Part shown: piece by piece, positions 12,929 to 25,700 of the stretch
Layout: the number at the start of each line of letters is the position of its first letter
How positions within the stretch are numbered: position 1 is the first letter of the stretch
Translations under genes and position numbers: made by a program
Notes under the pieces: generated by a model
What the model was told of the DNA's origin: nothing
The model's input: only the letters and a program-made list of their open reading frames with translations
The model's database searches: none
Assembly (NCBI RefSeq): GCF_018143015.1
Contig: NC_054743.1
Coordinates: forward strand, 40,876,922-40,940,921
Length of the DNA stretch: 64,000 bases
From: Lytechinus variegatus
Taxonomy: Eukaryota > Echinodermata > Echinoidea > Temnopleuroida > Toxopneustidae
Direction: 5' to 3'

Positions 12929-13748
12929 TTTGAATTTATTTCTCTACTTACTTTGCCAAAAAATATAAGGAATAGTCAAATACGCACACACAAATTATAT
13001 AGCTTAGTGAATAGCACTCCCAATTCTGAATGAAGTAATTATCACAGATTGTTGTTCGGGTTTTTGCTTTCTTATGGACGTTGTTAGGGATACGGTATGT
13101 GGAGATATGACTCAAGAAGGTCACGTAAATATAACGCAAACAAAATGGGCGTTTCTCCTCTATTTTTTTTTAATCATTAATTTTTAGTGTGAATTATCGC
13201 AACTATTTTCTTCTTTATTCCCTAGTTTCATACGAGAAATTTCAATTTTCAATGGACACCCGAAAACAAATCATCGACTTCAAATTTTATGATTTCTTTC
13301 AAAAAACAATGAGCAAATTGAGTGTCGGAATAAATTGATCCATACTCACAATGGATGTAATTGCCTATAATTTTACTCGTTATTAACGAACTTTTACCTT
13401 TGCCAATTAGATAGTTCGGGGTTTTCCTTATCTTTCCATTTTTGGTTAATGATTCATCTAGGTCAAGTGTTTGCAGATCCATGCAAAATTAATATTTGAT
13501 AGATGCAATAAAGAAAGGGCATATTTGCCCATATAAGCCCGATATAAAACATGCAGATTATGCGAAGGAGAAAGGTGGGGTGACGATTAGAATTAAGTTA
13601 TCAATTTGATGTGCTGAAGTTGATTATCATATTGTTTTAGCCTACACTCTGAGATCAAAATAATGTTGAAAACCTTGCAATATTATTGGAAAAACTTGTC
13701 AACCCTTGTGAAAATGGCTTCAAATTACATTTACTTTCGATGATTGTG

Positions 13749-13987
13749 CACTGTAAAAACTCCGGCGTTGATTTAACACCAGCCCGGAATCTATATCTGT
13801 CCACACCAGAGAAGTATTGAAATAACAGCAGTTTGGAATCAAACCGATGCTATTTTAATACTAATTGGTGCTGTATATATATCTGGGTGTTAGACCAAAA
13901 CCAAACTGGTGTTGTTTAACACTTCTCTGGTGTGGACAGATAGAGATTCCGGGCTGGTGTTATATCAACACCGGAGTTTTTGCAGTG
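13749..13987. mobile_element. MITE-like palindrome (CACTGTAAAAACTCC)
   Basis: A 239-bp element. The left end CACTGTAAAAACTCCGGCGT is matched by the complement of the right end (CACTGCAAAAACTCCGGTGT). The arms stay complementary for more than 60 bp, through AACACCAGCCCGGAATCT and CTGTCCACACCAGAGAAG. Such a sequence folds into one long hairpin. It lies upstream of tetraspanin copy 1. Confidence 0.85.
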
Positions 13988-14165
13988 TGGTAAACAATTA
14001 TGAACAGAGGAATAATGTGGCACATATCCCGGGGGAGGGGAATCTTGTCCAGCATGTTCTGCAAGTGGAACGCGATAGAACACTTTCACCCTACCCCCTT
14101 ATTTAAACGAAATCATATCAAAGTCCAACTTTCACTTTATTTTTCCTTTCCCCTTCTTAATCCTG

Positions 14166-14388
14166 CACTCTAAAAACGGTTTACCCCATAGCGGGTAAAA
14201 TGGGAATGTGCATGTTGGTTGGTTAAAAAGATACTAAATATTTTGCAAATTTTACGCAATGTTGCGTTGAAATTTACCCTTAAAACATGCATTTTGCCCA
14301 ATATGGGGTAAAAAAAAAAATAACCAGCAAACATGCATGTCTCCTTTTTACCCGCTGTTGGGTAAAATTTTACTGTGTTTTAGAGGTG
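14166..14388. mobile_element. MITE-like palindrome (CACTCTAAAA, TTACCC motif)
   Basis: The left end CACTCTAAAAACGGTTTACCC pairs imperfectly with the right end GGGTAAAATTTTACTGTGTT TTAGAGGTG. The interior is rich in GGGTAAA/TTTACCC in both orientations. It lies between tetraspanin copies 1 and 2. Confidence 0.65.
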
Positions 14389-14674
14389 ACTGTTTTTCTC
14401 CACTTCAAGTGTGTGTATTATTCTATCGAGGTTCTTGTTGTACAAAAGGGGTTCAATGACTCCTTATTTTAAGAAGAAAACTGACAAATGAAAGACAGAG
14501 GTTGGATTGGTTAGGTTGTTAAATAAGTTAATTTGTTTTTATGAATGGCCGCCTCCATTTTCACACGTAAAGAAGTTCTCCATCGCTAGACCTACCCATA
14601 TATCATGCTAATAGGAAATTTATCAAACCAAATATTGAAACAGTTATTGGTATGCCATTTACATGGGTGTTACC

Positions 14675-15970
14675 CAGTGGCGTACCGTGGGTCGCGGCAT
14701 TGGGGGGCACCCGCAAAAATTTAGAGTCACTTAGGGAGCGCGCTCATTTGCCAGGTATACTACTGACCTAATATAGACATTTTTTAGATATGCAGTGCCA
14801 TAAAATGGATATTATCTCACTGATTAAATGATGTGAGCGCGAAGCGCGAGCTGAAATTTTTTTATATTCAGACCTAAAAAGGGGCACTATAAGATTTTTT
14901 TGTAATGATACGTACCTGCCTCGCTAAACAGACGATGCGAGCGCGAAGCGCGAGCTGAAATTTTTGTATATACTGACCCCAAACGGGGAATATATTTTAG
15001 GAATCCATTAAGAGTATACATATCTCAGCATAGTCATCTAATGCTAGTACCATCCTTTGCTGATTTTGTTAGAATTACATCCAAACACATTTAGCACTTT
15101 TTGTAGACATGGTTATCATGATTATCATACCCATCTCTAATACAATACTGTGAGCGCGAAGCGCTAGCTGAAAATTTAGGAAATTCAGTCCTGAAGAGTG
15201 GCATTATATGGCTTGTTTGCAGGAATTCACTAAGACCGTACGTATTTCACTAACCAAATGATGCGAGCGCGAAGCGTGAGCTGAAAATTTTTGATATTGA
15301 GATCAGAAAAATGGACATTGAAAGGACTGATTTTAGAATTCATGACGAGCAGACATCTCGCCAGCAACTAATGCGAACGTTAGCACGGACAGGAAATGTT
15401 TTATATTAAGACCTTAAATAGGGCAATCACTTTAAGTAGTCATGAAAAAGAAGAAAATGTTACTACATGAAATAATAATAACTCGAATAGCGAGGAAATA
15501 TTTTTGGTGTACAGTATATTGATTTGAAAACGGGAGGTTTTAGTACAACGGGATTATATATCTCGTTAAACAGTCTATGCGAGCACCAGAAACAATAAAG
15601 ACATAGGCCCTGAGCAAATAATGTTTCATAAAGTTATGAAAAATGCTTCTTATGTAATATAACATAATTATTCAATTCAATTATTTTATTTTCCACTTTC
15701 AATTTCATATTCACAATCATGATACAATTGACAGAGTAACATATTATAATTACATTTGAAGTACATAAAAAATAAATAACATTCTAAAATTACAATTGAC
15801 AATCATCTCTAATATGATATAACATATATAATGAACATAATTTATTCATTCCCACTACGTTTCTCTTCTTTTCCCCCTCTTTTTCTCCTTTTCCCCGTTT
15901 TTTTTTTTTTTTTTTGGCCAGCCGATTGGGGGGCACGTGCCCCCCATGCCCCCCCGTAGTTACGCCACTG
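14675..15970. mobile_element. Non-autonomous hAT-like element with 8-bp target duplication
   Basis: The element runs from CAGTGGCGTACC to GTAGTTACGCCACTG. It is flanked by a perfect 8-bp direct repeat GTGTTACC at 14667-14674 and 15971-15978. An 8-bp duplication with CAG...CTG ends is the signature of the hAT superfamily. Each end has a G- or C-run, and the right end contains the palindrome GGGGGGCACGTGCCCCCC at 15928-15945. The interior has four GCGAAGC boxes (14839, 14943, 15156, 15269) spaced in rough multiples of 105 bp. No transposase frame is present. A LINE-tail-like segment (about 15665-15815) sits inside it. Confidence 0.88.
15665..15815 (-). mobile_element. LINE 3'-end-like segment inside the hAT-like element
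   Basis: The run ATTCAATTCAATTATTTTAT TTTCCACTTTC resembles the 3' end of the CR1-like LINE at 28320-28345 (TTCAATTCAATTCTTTATTT), and the following 130 bp are AT-rich like a LINE 3' UTR. It would be a minus-strand, 5'-truncated insertion. The right boundary is not clear. Confidence 0.4.
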
Positions 15971-16283
15971 GTGTTACCGAAATGTTCCCTCCATCCCGAC
16001 ATGCATAACCTCAAGATTCGCTCTGATATCACGCAATAATGATCAATATAATGCAAATATATTGTTAGAGATAAGATTTTATCAGATTTTGAGAGATGTT
16101 TTTCATATGAAATTAGCATGCACCAAGGTAACAATCGAGAATGCAGCGTGTCTCATTATACCTAAATAGTATCTTGGGTCATCCGTGCTAGCTACCAACA
16201 GGCAATTAAGGGACATCGGGAAAGTTCACTGCCCTAAAGATACATTAATGGTTGATAGAGCGTAAATGGACTTACTCTCTTAC

Positions 16284-16885
16284 AGGTCAAGTCCACCTCA
16301 GAAAAATGTTGATTCGAATCAATAGAGGAAAATCAGACAAGCACAATGCTGAACATTTCATCAAAATCGGATGTAAAATAAGAAAGTTATGACATTTCAA
16401 ATTTTCGTTTATTTTTAACAAAATAGTTATATGAACGAGTCAGTTACATCCATATGAGAGAGTTGATGATGTCACTCACTCACTATTTCTTTTGTTTTTT
16501 ATTGTTTGAATTATACAATATTTCAATTTTTACGAATTTGATGACTAGGACCTCCATGCCTGTAGCACAAAATTTTAAAATAATGGAATTCCACGTGTTC
16601 AGGGAGGAATGAAACTTCATTTCACATGACAATGACGAGAAAATCAAAATATTTCATATTCCATATAATACAATACAAAAGAAATAGTGAGTGATGTCCT
16701 CAGTTCCCTCATTTGCATACCGACCGAGATGTGCATTAGAACTGTTTTGTTAAATGAAGCGAAACTTTAAAATGTCATAACCTTCTCATTTGACATCAGA
16801 TTTTGATGAAATTTTCGGTGTTATGCTTGTTGAAGTTTTCTCTTTTTATTCAAATCAGGGTTTTGTTGGGGTGGACTTGTCCTTT
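16284..16885. mobile_element. MITE with long inverted ends (AAGTCCACC family)
   Basis: The left end AGGTCAAGTCCACCTCA matches the complement of the right end (AAAGGACAAGTCCACCCCA). The arms stay related for about 120 bp: TCATCAAAATCGGATGTAAA on the left against the complement of TTTGACATCAGATTTTGATG on the right. It belongs to the same broad style of element as those at 25952, 42147 and 55994, which also contain ATCAAAATCGGAT-like text. Confidence 0.8.
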
Positions 16886-16899
16886 AATTGCGAGGAGGT

Positions 16900-19765
16900 A
16901 CACTTTTAAAGCGTAGGCTATGATATGCTACGTACATAAAGCTCAAAATCATCATGAGCTTCCTTAGGTTATTCTTTTAGTATTAGTAGTAATATCGCCA
17001 TCACCATTATTATCATAATCATCATCATTTTCATTATCACTATTCACACTAAATAGTGAGCATTAAATTTAATCCCCGCTCTCACATTCTGACCCCTCAC
17101 AAACACGCACCTTTTTTTCAATATGTTTTTTTTTAATCAAGGATTTCTTTCAATTAAATTCAAGATAAGTACAACCAAATTAACAAATCTTAATTTTACA
17201 TCAACAAGACAATGCGGAAATATTTACCAAAAAACTAAAGCAAATAAGGATGGAAGGAAATACCTTTAAAAAAATTGTACATAAAAGATTGGCCTAGCTC
17301 CGACCCTCTATGTAACCTAATAAGTCATAAAATTAATATTGAATGATTTGCAGGAAAAAAATATATAATCATTGTTCCCTAATCCATTTTATATTAAGCT
17401 TCCATTTATATATATAAAACACGCACACATATCCATTTAATAGCCTGGAACACACCCACATAAACTCACACATAAACACACATATACCTTTAAATGCCGT
17501 CTACCGTTGACTTAAAAATTCATCTGAAATTCTAACGCCAAGCGAGGACCCGTCTAAGTAAAATTTCACTGGCGTAATGTCGATACCTCCAAAGGGTGTA
17601 ATGTCACTCGCCAACAGTGGACTTACCACTGCAACGTTATCATTATCGTTATTATTATCATTATTATTATTATTTTTATCATTATTTCATTCTTTTTTTT
17701 TTTTTTGGGGGGGGGGCTTCAGCCATATGCACGTGCAGCCTATTTGCATTCGTTTGCACTGTTTATCTAACCGTGGACAGTTCAAGGTTAAAAGGTGTCC
17801 TCGATTCCAACGTGGTGTTTCAGATATGTCTCGTTTTCGATGTTTTGTAGTGCAAAGTTTAACCTAATAATTACGTAATATAGATTAAAATATGATTTAG
17901 CCAATATCATTTTTCCTCAGTCATTTACAAATCTATTTGGGGCACGCAACACTAGATGTCACCCCCCCCCCCGAACAAAGGATAATCCTGTGCCCCTACG
18001 CCCATGTATCGATAGTTCTTTTCCTCCTTTGGGGCGAGTGTAAGTCGGAAAGTTTATCTACTTCACTTTTCTGCATTATACATCAGTATATACATTCCCA
18101 TCATTCTCTCTTCCATTTTCACCCGTTTCTCTCCCTCTCCCTCCTCTCTCTCACCCTCCTCCATTCATCTCTCTCTCTCTCTTTCCTTCTTCCTCCCTCC
18201 ATCGCTCTCTCTTTTTCTCGGACATAAAATGCATCTTGCATCACCCAAGTTCTCTTCCCTCGCCCCCCTTTTTTGTCTCATTCTTATGTATTCTCCTCGC
18301 AACTCTGGCACTCTAAAACTGCCCACTCTCTTCTATCCCTTTCCAACTTTTCCTCCTTTCACGCTGCCCTCCCGTGTGTGTATGATATTCCTCACTCGAC
18401 AATATCTATCGATCTTATATTAACGCTCAAGAATGATAAAAAAAGTAAAGGAAATAATATAAATGCCTCAACTGCAATGTGTTAACTCGTATATTTGTGA
18501 ACAAACTCAAGTTTCACTATCTCTAAATTAGAAACAAGGAATTAAAAAAATAAAAAAATAATATTGTTTCCTTTTCAAGACAATTGAATTATTTTAATAC
18601 GTTGAACATTTTAAATCCATAAGAGAGCCAATCAAATAGAAGAAGTGAAAGAACAAAAAATATTTACTTCGAAGCTGGTTTAGGTCAAGGATAATTCATG
18701 TTCACTTACATGTAACATGTTTTCTAAGATTCTGATCGATTTAAATATTAGCGCTGAAGTTTTACTGTTGATCTCAAAATCAACATATTCACGATGTAGA
18801 ATTACAGAGGAAAGGTTAAACTTACATAAAGGTAAAATAGTGGAGCAGGTTATAATTATTTCAAAGCCATTCCTGATTTTCTCTTGTTCTTCAAATAAAG
18901 TAATATAAAACAAAATACAAAACAAGTATAGGTATGAAAATAAAGTTCCTTATAAGAAATGACGAGTGTCTCTATTATCTGTCAACTTTTAACCTTTTAA
19001 ACTTCATTTCAAAGTTGATTTTAATTCCCGAATTCTATACAATGCAACAGCAATCATTAGATCAACACTAGTGAAAACATTAATTTATCCATTCGTATAA
19101 AATCCGCAATGTATAGTTTATAACATTAAGATATTTGGATGAGTGGTCATAATTTTTATGAGACATTTGCAAAAGCAATAAATGATGTACATCGGCAATT
19201 TCTCCAAGACTATAAGATGATTATCTTGTTTTCCATGCTGGTTTATTATTATTTTTTTTATATTTTGTCTAACATTTCTCCTTGGTTGTGTGATTATTAT
19301 AATAGATATATCGTATATTTGGTACACATTCGGGTTGTTTGAAAGATTAACGATATTGTATAAATTCCGACACTGCTTGTGAACCAAAGAATTTTTTTTC
19401 TTCAAAATGATGTCATATTTATAATATCAAGTAGCACAATATTGACCGGTCATGACCAGCTTCAATCGAAAAAATGGGGTGTATATTAGAAATATATTAC
19501 TACGAGGGGCAATGAAAAAGTAAAACGCAGGGCCCGCTTGAACAACATACGAAGGGGAACGTATTATTGAAATGGTCCAGTAATACTTGTATGAAATATG
19601 TAAGGAGATGGGTTTAACATAAACTTTGTCTGACATGTCCCATCCAAGCTTGGTTGGAGTTCCGTTTATATTCATATTTGTACAGTTCTATTTTGAGGCG
19701 TCGGTTTTGTTGACCAAGATGAATGAGTGGGACTGTATCACCAACTTCCAAAATGAAAAAAAAAT
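16900..19765. other. Intergenic, simple repeats, no gene recognised
   Basis: This holds an ATC/ATT-rich microsatellite at about 16980-17045, another at about 17635-17690 followed by a T-run and G-run to 17717, and a CT-rich tract at about 18090-18215. From there to the stop codon of tetraspanin copy 2 it is plain AT-rich sequence. The 3' UTR of copy 2 should lie at the right edge. Confidence 0.5.
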
Positions 19766-19768
19766 CTT

Positions 19769-22700
19769 TTATGCGTATTTTTCATAACCGTTGTCGATTC
19801 CTTTTATGACACAGCAAGCAAATACCATCGTTATAATCTGTAAAATGATAGGGAGAAAAAAAAAGAAAAATTTAGTTTTAGCGAGATTTAAGTTGGGTAA
19901 AAATGATCTTGAAGAGCCTTTTATCATAATCGGACTCGAATCATTAAGAAAAAATGACAAGATTGACGCGTCGTATATCTTTTATATTGTTATGTATGCT
20001 TAATACCTTTGTTGGATATCAACGTTGTATAAATAATAATTATAGGCCTTATTCATACAGTTTTATTGATATTTTTCTTGTGATGTATTTATTTTACAGA
20101 GCTAAAAAATTAGCTAAATTGCAATAAATCAAATGGAAAAAAGGTAAGAATATCTTAAATGACAGGATTTTCATTGTGTTAATGAATTGCTTGTCCAGCC
20201 TAAAAATTTTCACATTATTAATATGATCGTCTTTTGATGTATAATACCAAATACCCAACATTCAGATATTTAGATCATTCACAATGATTTGTCAAACAAT
20301 ATCTTTATCTCTGTCTTAATTGATCACGTTGATGGTCCAAAATCCATTCCTTGCTATGAATATCATACAGAGTCATGGTAAACATATTTCAACAATAATA
20401 TTTAACTAAATTTTTGTATACAAAATACACCCCCATATAGACGATAGTAGCATCACATTATGCGTTACTAATTGTAGGTTGGTTTGCAAAGCTTTACAAT
20501 TATACCATACTGTATTTCGCAAAATTGTCACCGAATTGCTTCTTTCATTCTTCTGTTTTCTCAAGTTTTTAAATGTAAGAAAAACTGTGAATGATACTAT
20601 ACCTCAAAAATAAGAAGACCGAACGCTGCTCCTCCTATAGCAAGGTAATGATTCTTGATGGTGTCTTTCGTGGCATGCACACAACCCTTTCAGAAAGAGA
20701 AATATATATATATGTATGTTTACAACTAAAATCAAGAGACTAGAAATAGTATATCACAAAGGTGGAAATAAAGGTTTTAGCTAAAAAATAATGACAAGTC
20801 GCGTAATAAAATGATCTCCTAATGGTTTTAGACACTGATGTTGAAACAATATTTTTGATTGGATGGTATATAATCAAACCAAATTTAAACGTACCGGGTT
20901 CCTCTTTTCAATACTCGGCTATCCTACTTATTCCATTTGCCCCTTAAATCCTTTCATTTTTCCTTCTTTTTTGACACTATCATTTTTTAATATGTTCTTA
21001 TAAAACTTAAAAACCATGCCTCATGTAGCAAAACCTCGACTGTATTACCATGAAGCTTGTAATAGCTCCATGGTATTACTCACTTCTGTCCAGATAGCAC
21101 GTTGATTATAAGGGTTTCCTTTAGGTCCACTGGTATCGCACCCTGGCTCTTTACAGCACGATCCCGGTACAGCCAACCCTTCTTGCAGGTGCTTAGAAGT
21201 CTTATAATCCCCGTATCCAGCAGCACCGCAACAATCAAACTAAAAAAAAATGGTAAGAAATGACAAAGTACGTTAACCTTTTTTTCCATATTACAACTGT
21301 TACTTACTTTTTCTGACCGACAATTGTCATAGCTATAGATATTTTAAAGGATGATTAATATAAACAAGTGGAATGCCTCTGGCCATCTCACCTGCATCAC
21401 GCAGTTCAATATAGCAGCAGTGCTGACTTTGAAAACTACTCTAACTCGCACAAGATGTTCAGTGATACATGGTTACTCTCATGTCCACTTTTTATGAACT
21501 AGACCAATAAACTTACAGAGATATGATGGTTATTCAACAAAAAAACCCAACATGGCCAAAGTTCATTGACCTTACATGACCTTTGACCTTGATCATGTGA
21601 CCTGAAACTCGCACAGGATGTTCAGTGATACTTGATTACTCTAATGTCCAAGTTTCATGAATCAGATCCATAAACTTTCAAAGTTATGATGGTAATTCAA
21701 CAGATACCCCCAATTCGGCCAAAGTTCATTGACCCTAAATGACCTTTGACCTTAATCATGAGACCTGAAACTTGCACAAAATGTTCAGTGATGCTTGATT
21801 ACTATTATGTCCAAGTTTCATGAATCAGATCCATAAACTTTCAAAGTTATGATGGGAATTCAACAGATACCCCCAATTCGGCCAAAGTTCATTGACCCTA
21901 AATGACCTTTGACCTTGGTCATGTGACATAAAACTCATGCAGGATGTTCAGTAATACTTGATTAACCTTATGGCCAAGTTTCATGAACTAGGTCCATATA
22001 CTTTCTAAGTTATGATGTCATTCCAAAAACTTAACCTCAGGTTAAGATTTGATGTTGACGCCGCCGCCGCCGCCGCCGTCGCCGTCGGAAAAGCGGCGCC
22101 TATAGTCTCACTCTGCTATGCAGGTGAGACAAAAATCAAGTTGATATTTTTTGAATAAATGTAGTAGTTTGCAATATATATACATCGAACGTATATCGCC
22201 AGTGCAGCATACACCTCGCCTGAAAAAAGTAAAGGTCAACAAATCAAAATTAGAAATATTAGATTGCATATTTTAGCATATGACGTTCAATATTAAAGCA
22301 ATAATTGAAGCAAAACTTGGCATTAGAATTGAAGAATCTTCTACTTTTCAATTTGGAGCCCTAAAACTCCCCAAAGGCGATGTGGCATGAATGAAAGTCG
22401 TAAATATTAATGGAAAGTTAAAGAAAAATTATAATTTTGAAAAGCACATGTTTGATTTCCTCAAAAAATTATGGAATTCGAATCAGATAGATGTAGTTAA
22501 ATTGAAAAAAAAAATGTTTGGTTAAGCTATTTTACCAACTGGAATGAAGATCTTTAATTACTGTGTTAGTATTCAACACTGCTTTCAGCAAAATGGCCCA
22601 GCAATGAAACATTTCTCAAAATTACAAATTATTTTATCATAATTTTAAGTTACGAAATAAATGTTAAGTTATATTACCGTTTTCTGAACATCATCGATCA

Positions 22701-25700
22701 CTTCGGTTGTGCCTTCTTTCAAACCATAATTCTCATTGATAGACTCCTGCATGCCCTTCGTCATACTATCCTCGATCTATAGAGAGGCAGAGGGAGAGAG
22801 GGGGTGGGAGAATGAGACAGAAGGAAAGAGGAGAGAAGTGTACGAGGGAGTCAAAATGGAGAAAGGGAATAACATACAAAGTTGAAGATGGGGAGGATGA
22901 GAAAGAGGGAAATGTTAAAAAAGAAAGATAAAAAAACAAGTGAAAACGAGGATAAAATTGGATATTTGGATGATTGTAATCATGATCATGATGATGACAA
23001 TGATGATAATAATGATGATGATGATAATACGGATATATAAATGATAATAAAAAAGAAATAGACAAATAAATAAATAGATAGATAAATAAATGAAAAATGA
23101 ATAATAACAATGATGACAATAATACTAATTATAATAATGACAATAATAACATGATCATAATAATAATAATAAAAATGCTTATAACGATAGAAGTGATGAT
23201 AATAATAAAGTTGATAGTATCCATATTAATCATGATTAACAATAATGATAAACAACAATGAATAATAATAATAAAAGTGGACTTTAGATCTTATCTATTC
23301 AATGAAAAGAATACATTTAATTCAATTCAAAATAATAGGAAATCAGAAACAACATTCATTTTGTAGACGACTGCTTAACATGCTTATACAGTGCACGTAA
23401 GAAACGGGACAGTTTGCGCGATTGCTTTAGAATTCTATAAAATTTGTTTCAAAATATTATATCTATATTTAATGTTAATAAATGCTCTTAGATCTTATCT
23501 TTCAAATGCCATTTCAAAAAGTAAATTTTGTTCATACTTAAGAAAACACGGGACGTTTTGTCGGGGGTTCAAAAAGAGGCTTGCGCCAAAATGGCAGAAA
23601 TGAGAACTTTGATTAGACTTTCTCTCAATCTTTCCATTATCTTGCCATAATTTTTTAATTATGCTGTCAAATTTTCTTTACAAATTTATTCATTTACCTG
23701 AATTATCATTTTTTTAATTTGAACTTCTTTTAGCTTTGAATTTTCTTTCATGAATAAGATAAGAAGACTTTTTTGTCAACCCAAGTAAGAAGATTTAAAT
23801 TATTAATTGGGAGAATTTGTAATTATTCAAATCCTTTTATTATGTGAAACAAATTATGTTATGGTATCTTTCAAGGGGTTATTGGGTCCTTCACCAAGTT
23901 TTATTAGGTTCTTGGCAGGACAAACAGGAAAGAACTCATGTCTTTCAATGTCAATGGTGTATTGAGTCAATTGTGAATGTGCAAGATATGGCAGATCGGG
24001 TAAAATTAATGATAAAGTTCTGAAGCGAGCAAGCAATAATTTCCACTTTTTTATTAAAATATCTAATTTTGTGATTTTGACATAATACTCATAAAATGAT
24101 AACACATTTCGTTTTCTATGTTTTCTGTTTCTTTTCTTTCCACTTTTTTTCTTGGTCATGATTTTGTTAATTGGTGGGGGGGCACCCCGAGGCCCCACCC
24201 ACCAGTATGCCACTGTTCAAAGGCACCATAACCTTTGTAGCACGCAATGAAAAGATTTGAAAAAAAAACGCTCTCCAATACTTCGTTTTTTTAGTGTTCT
24301 TGCCTCAAGAAGGAATATTCAAAGCTTAAATAGAAAGTATTAAAGTATTAAAAAGAAATATTCAAGCAAATAAGTAGATTCGGAAATAAACTTTGACCGG
24401 ATAATTCGAAAATTATGACAAAAATAATGAAAAGGTTAAGAGGAAGTCTGCTGATTAGCAAGAAGTCCAACCATCATATTTATCATTTTATGCCAATTTG
24501 TCGCAGGCCTCCTTTTTAACCCCAGACAAAAACATTCCGCGTTCGCTCAAGCATGAACGAAACTAAATTATTTGTTATGGCATTTGAAGGATAAGACTTC
24601 AGAGCACCTATTGACACCAAAATATAGAGATCATAATTTGAAACAAAAATTTCATAGAATTTTCAAATCTGTCCCGTCTTTTTATACGCACTGTATAATG
24701 GGCTGGTTTTTAGAGAATGTATAATTCTGGGATAGTGTTAATGATTACAACGAAAAACAAATACTTACATCACCGCTAAACACAAATGTAACGATCCCCA
24801 AAGAACCTTCAGCCAATACTATCAGCAGAACAAAGAAAAAGTACTGCAGAAAGATAATGCAATAAGATAAGGCATCTTTGGTTAAAAGATGAAATGAGAG
24901 ATTTGTTTTGCCAATATTCAAAGAAATGTACATTACTTACTTGAAAATTGACAAAATAATATTAACCAAACATCCTTATACAAATATTGGGTACATATCG
25001 GATGGATAAAGTCACAGAGCAGCTCCACCATGCAAATAATCGTTATCATTATTGTGATTGATATCATCAGCTTCACCAAAGCTTACCCACCAGCATCACT
25101 ATACCAACATTATCACATGACCACTAAAATTGTCCCAATATATGGTAGTCTTCTTTATTATGTTCATGGTCATCATCAGGATCGTCGTCTTATCCTCCTA
25201 CTCCTCCTCATCATCATCTTTGCCATGCACTTGATCATCATTATCCCCATCATCTTTATCATCATGACCATCAACCTTTCCATCACTACCGTCATCATCA
25301 GCATAAACAATTCAGAAAATCAAAAGGGAGGGGGCGAAGAGATCGAGTTTGTCGACTTAAGCATTTTCTTCATTGAAAACTGAACGTATTTGTTTACAAC
25401 TTTGGTGAATTTATTGAAAATGTTATAGTAAAAAAAAGTTTCAAAATTTCGGGGAGGGGGACTTGCCCCCTTCCCTCAATGCAGCGTCCAGCCTCCTCCC
25501 CCCCCCCATCATGCCAATGACGTTAGATGTTCAAGAAGGCTTTCGTTTGGTGTAAACTTGCCAATTATCATTCTTACCAGTTTAAGAAGGCAAGAGCTCT
25601 CTTTCATGGCGCCACAACATCCTGAGAATCCGACCACAAAAATGAACAAACCGATACCGATAGCGATCCACGATACTGTCAGAATGGCGTTGTCTGCAAA

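Noticed and set aside
13249-13482. A small gene on the minus strand upstream of tetraspanin copy 1
   Set aside because: No homology I recognise, AT-rich codon use and no splice or promoter context.
23861-24230. A complete hAT-like element with TTCAAAGG/TTCAAGGG flanks
   Set aside because: Only the right end matches the family; the sequence after the left flank does not, so the boundary is unsupported.
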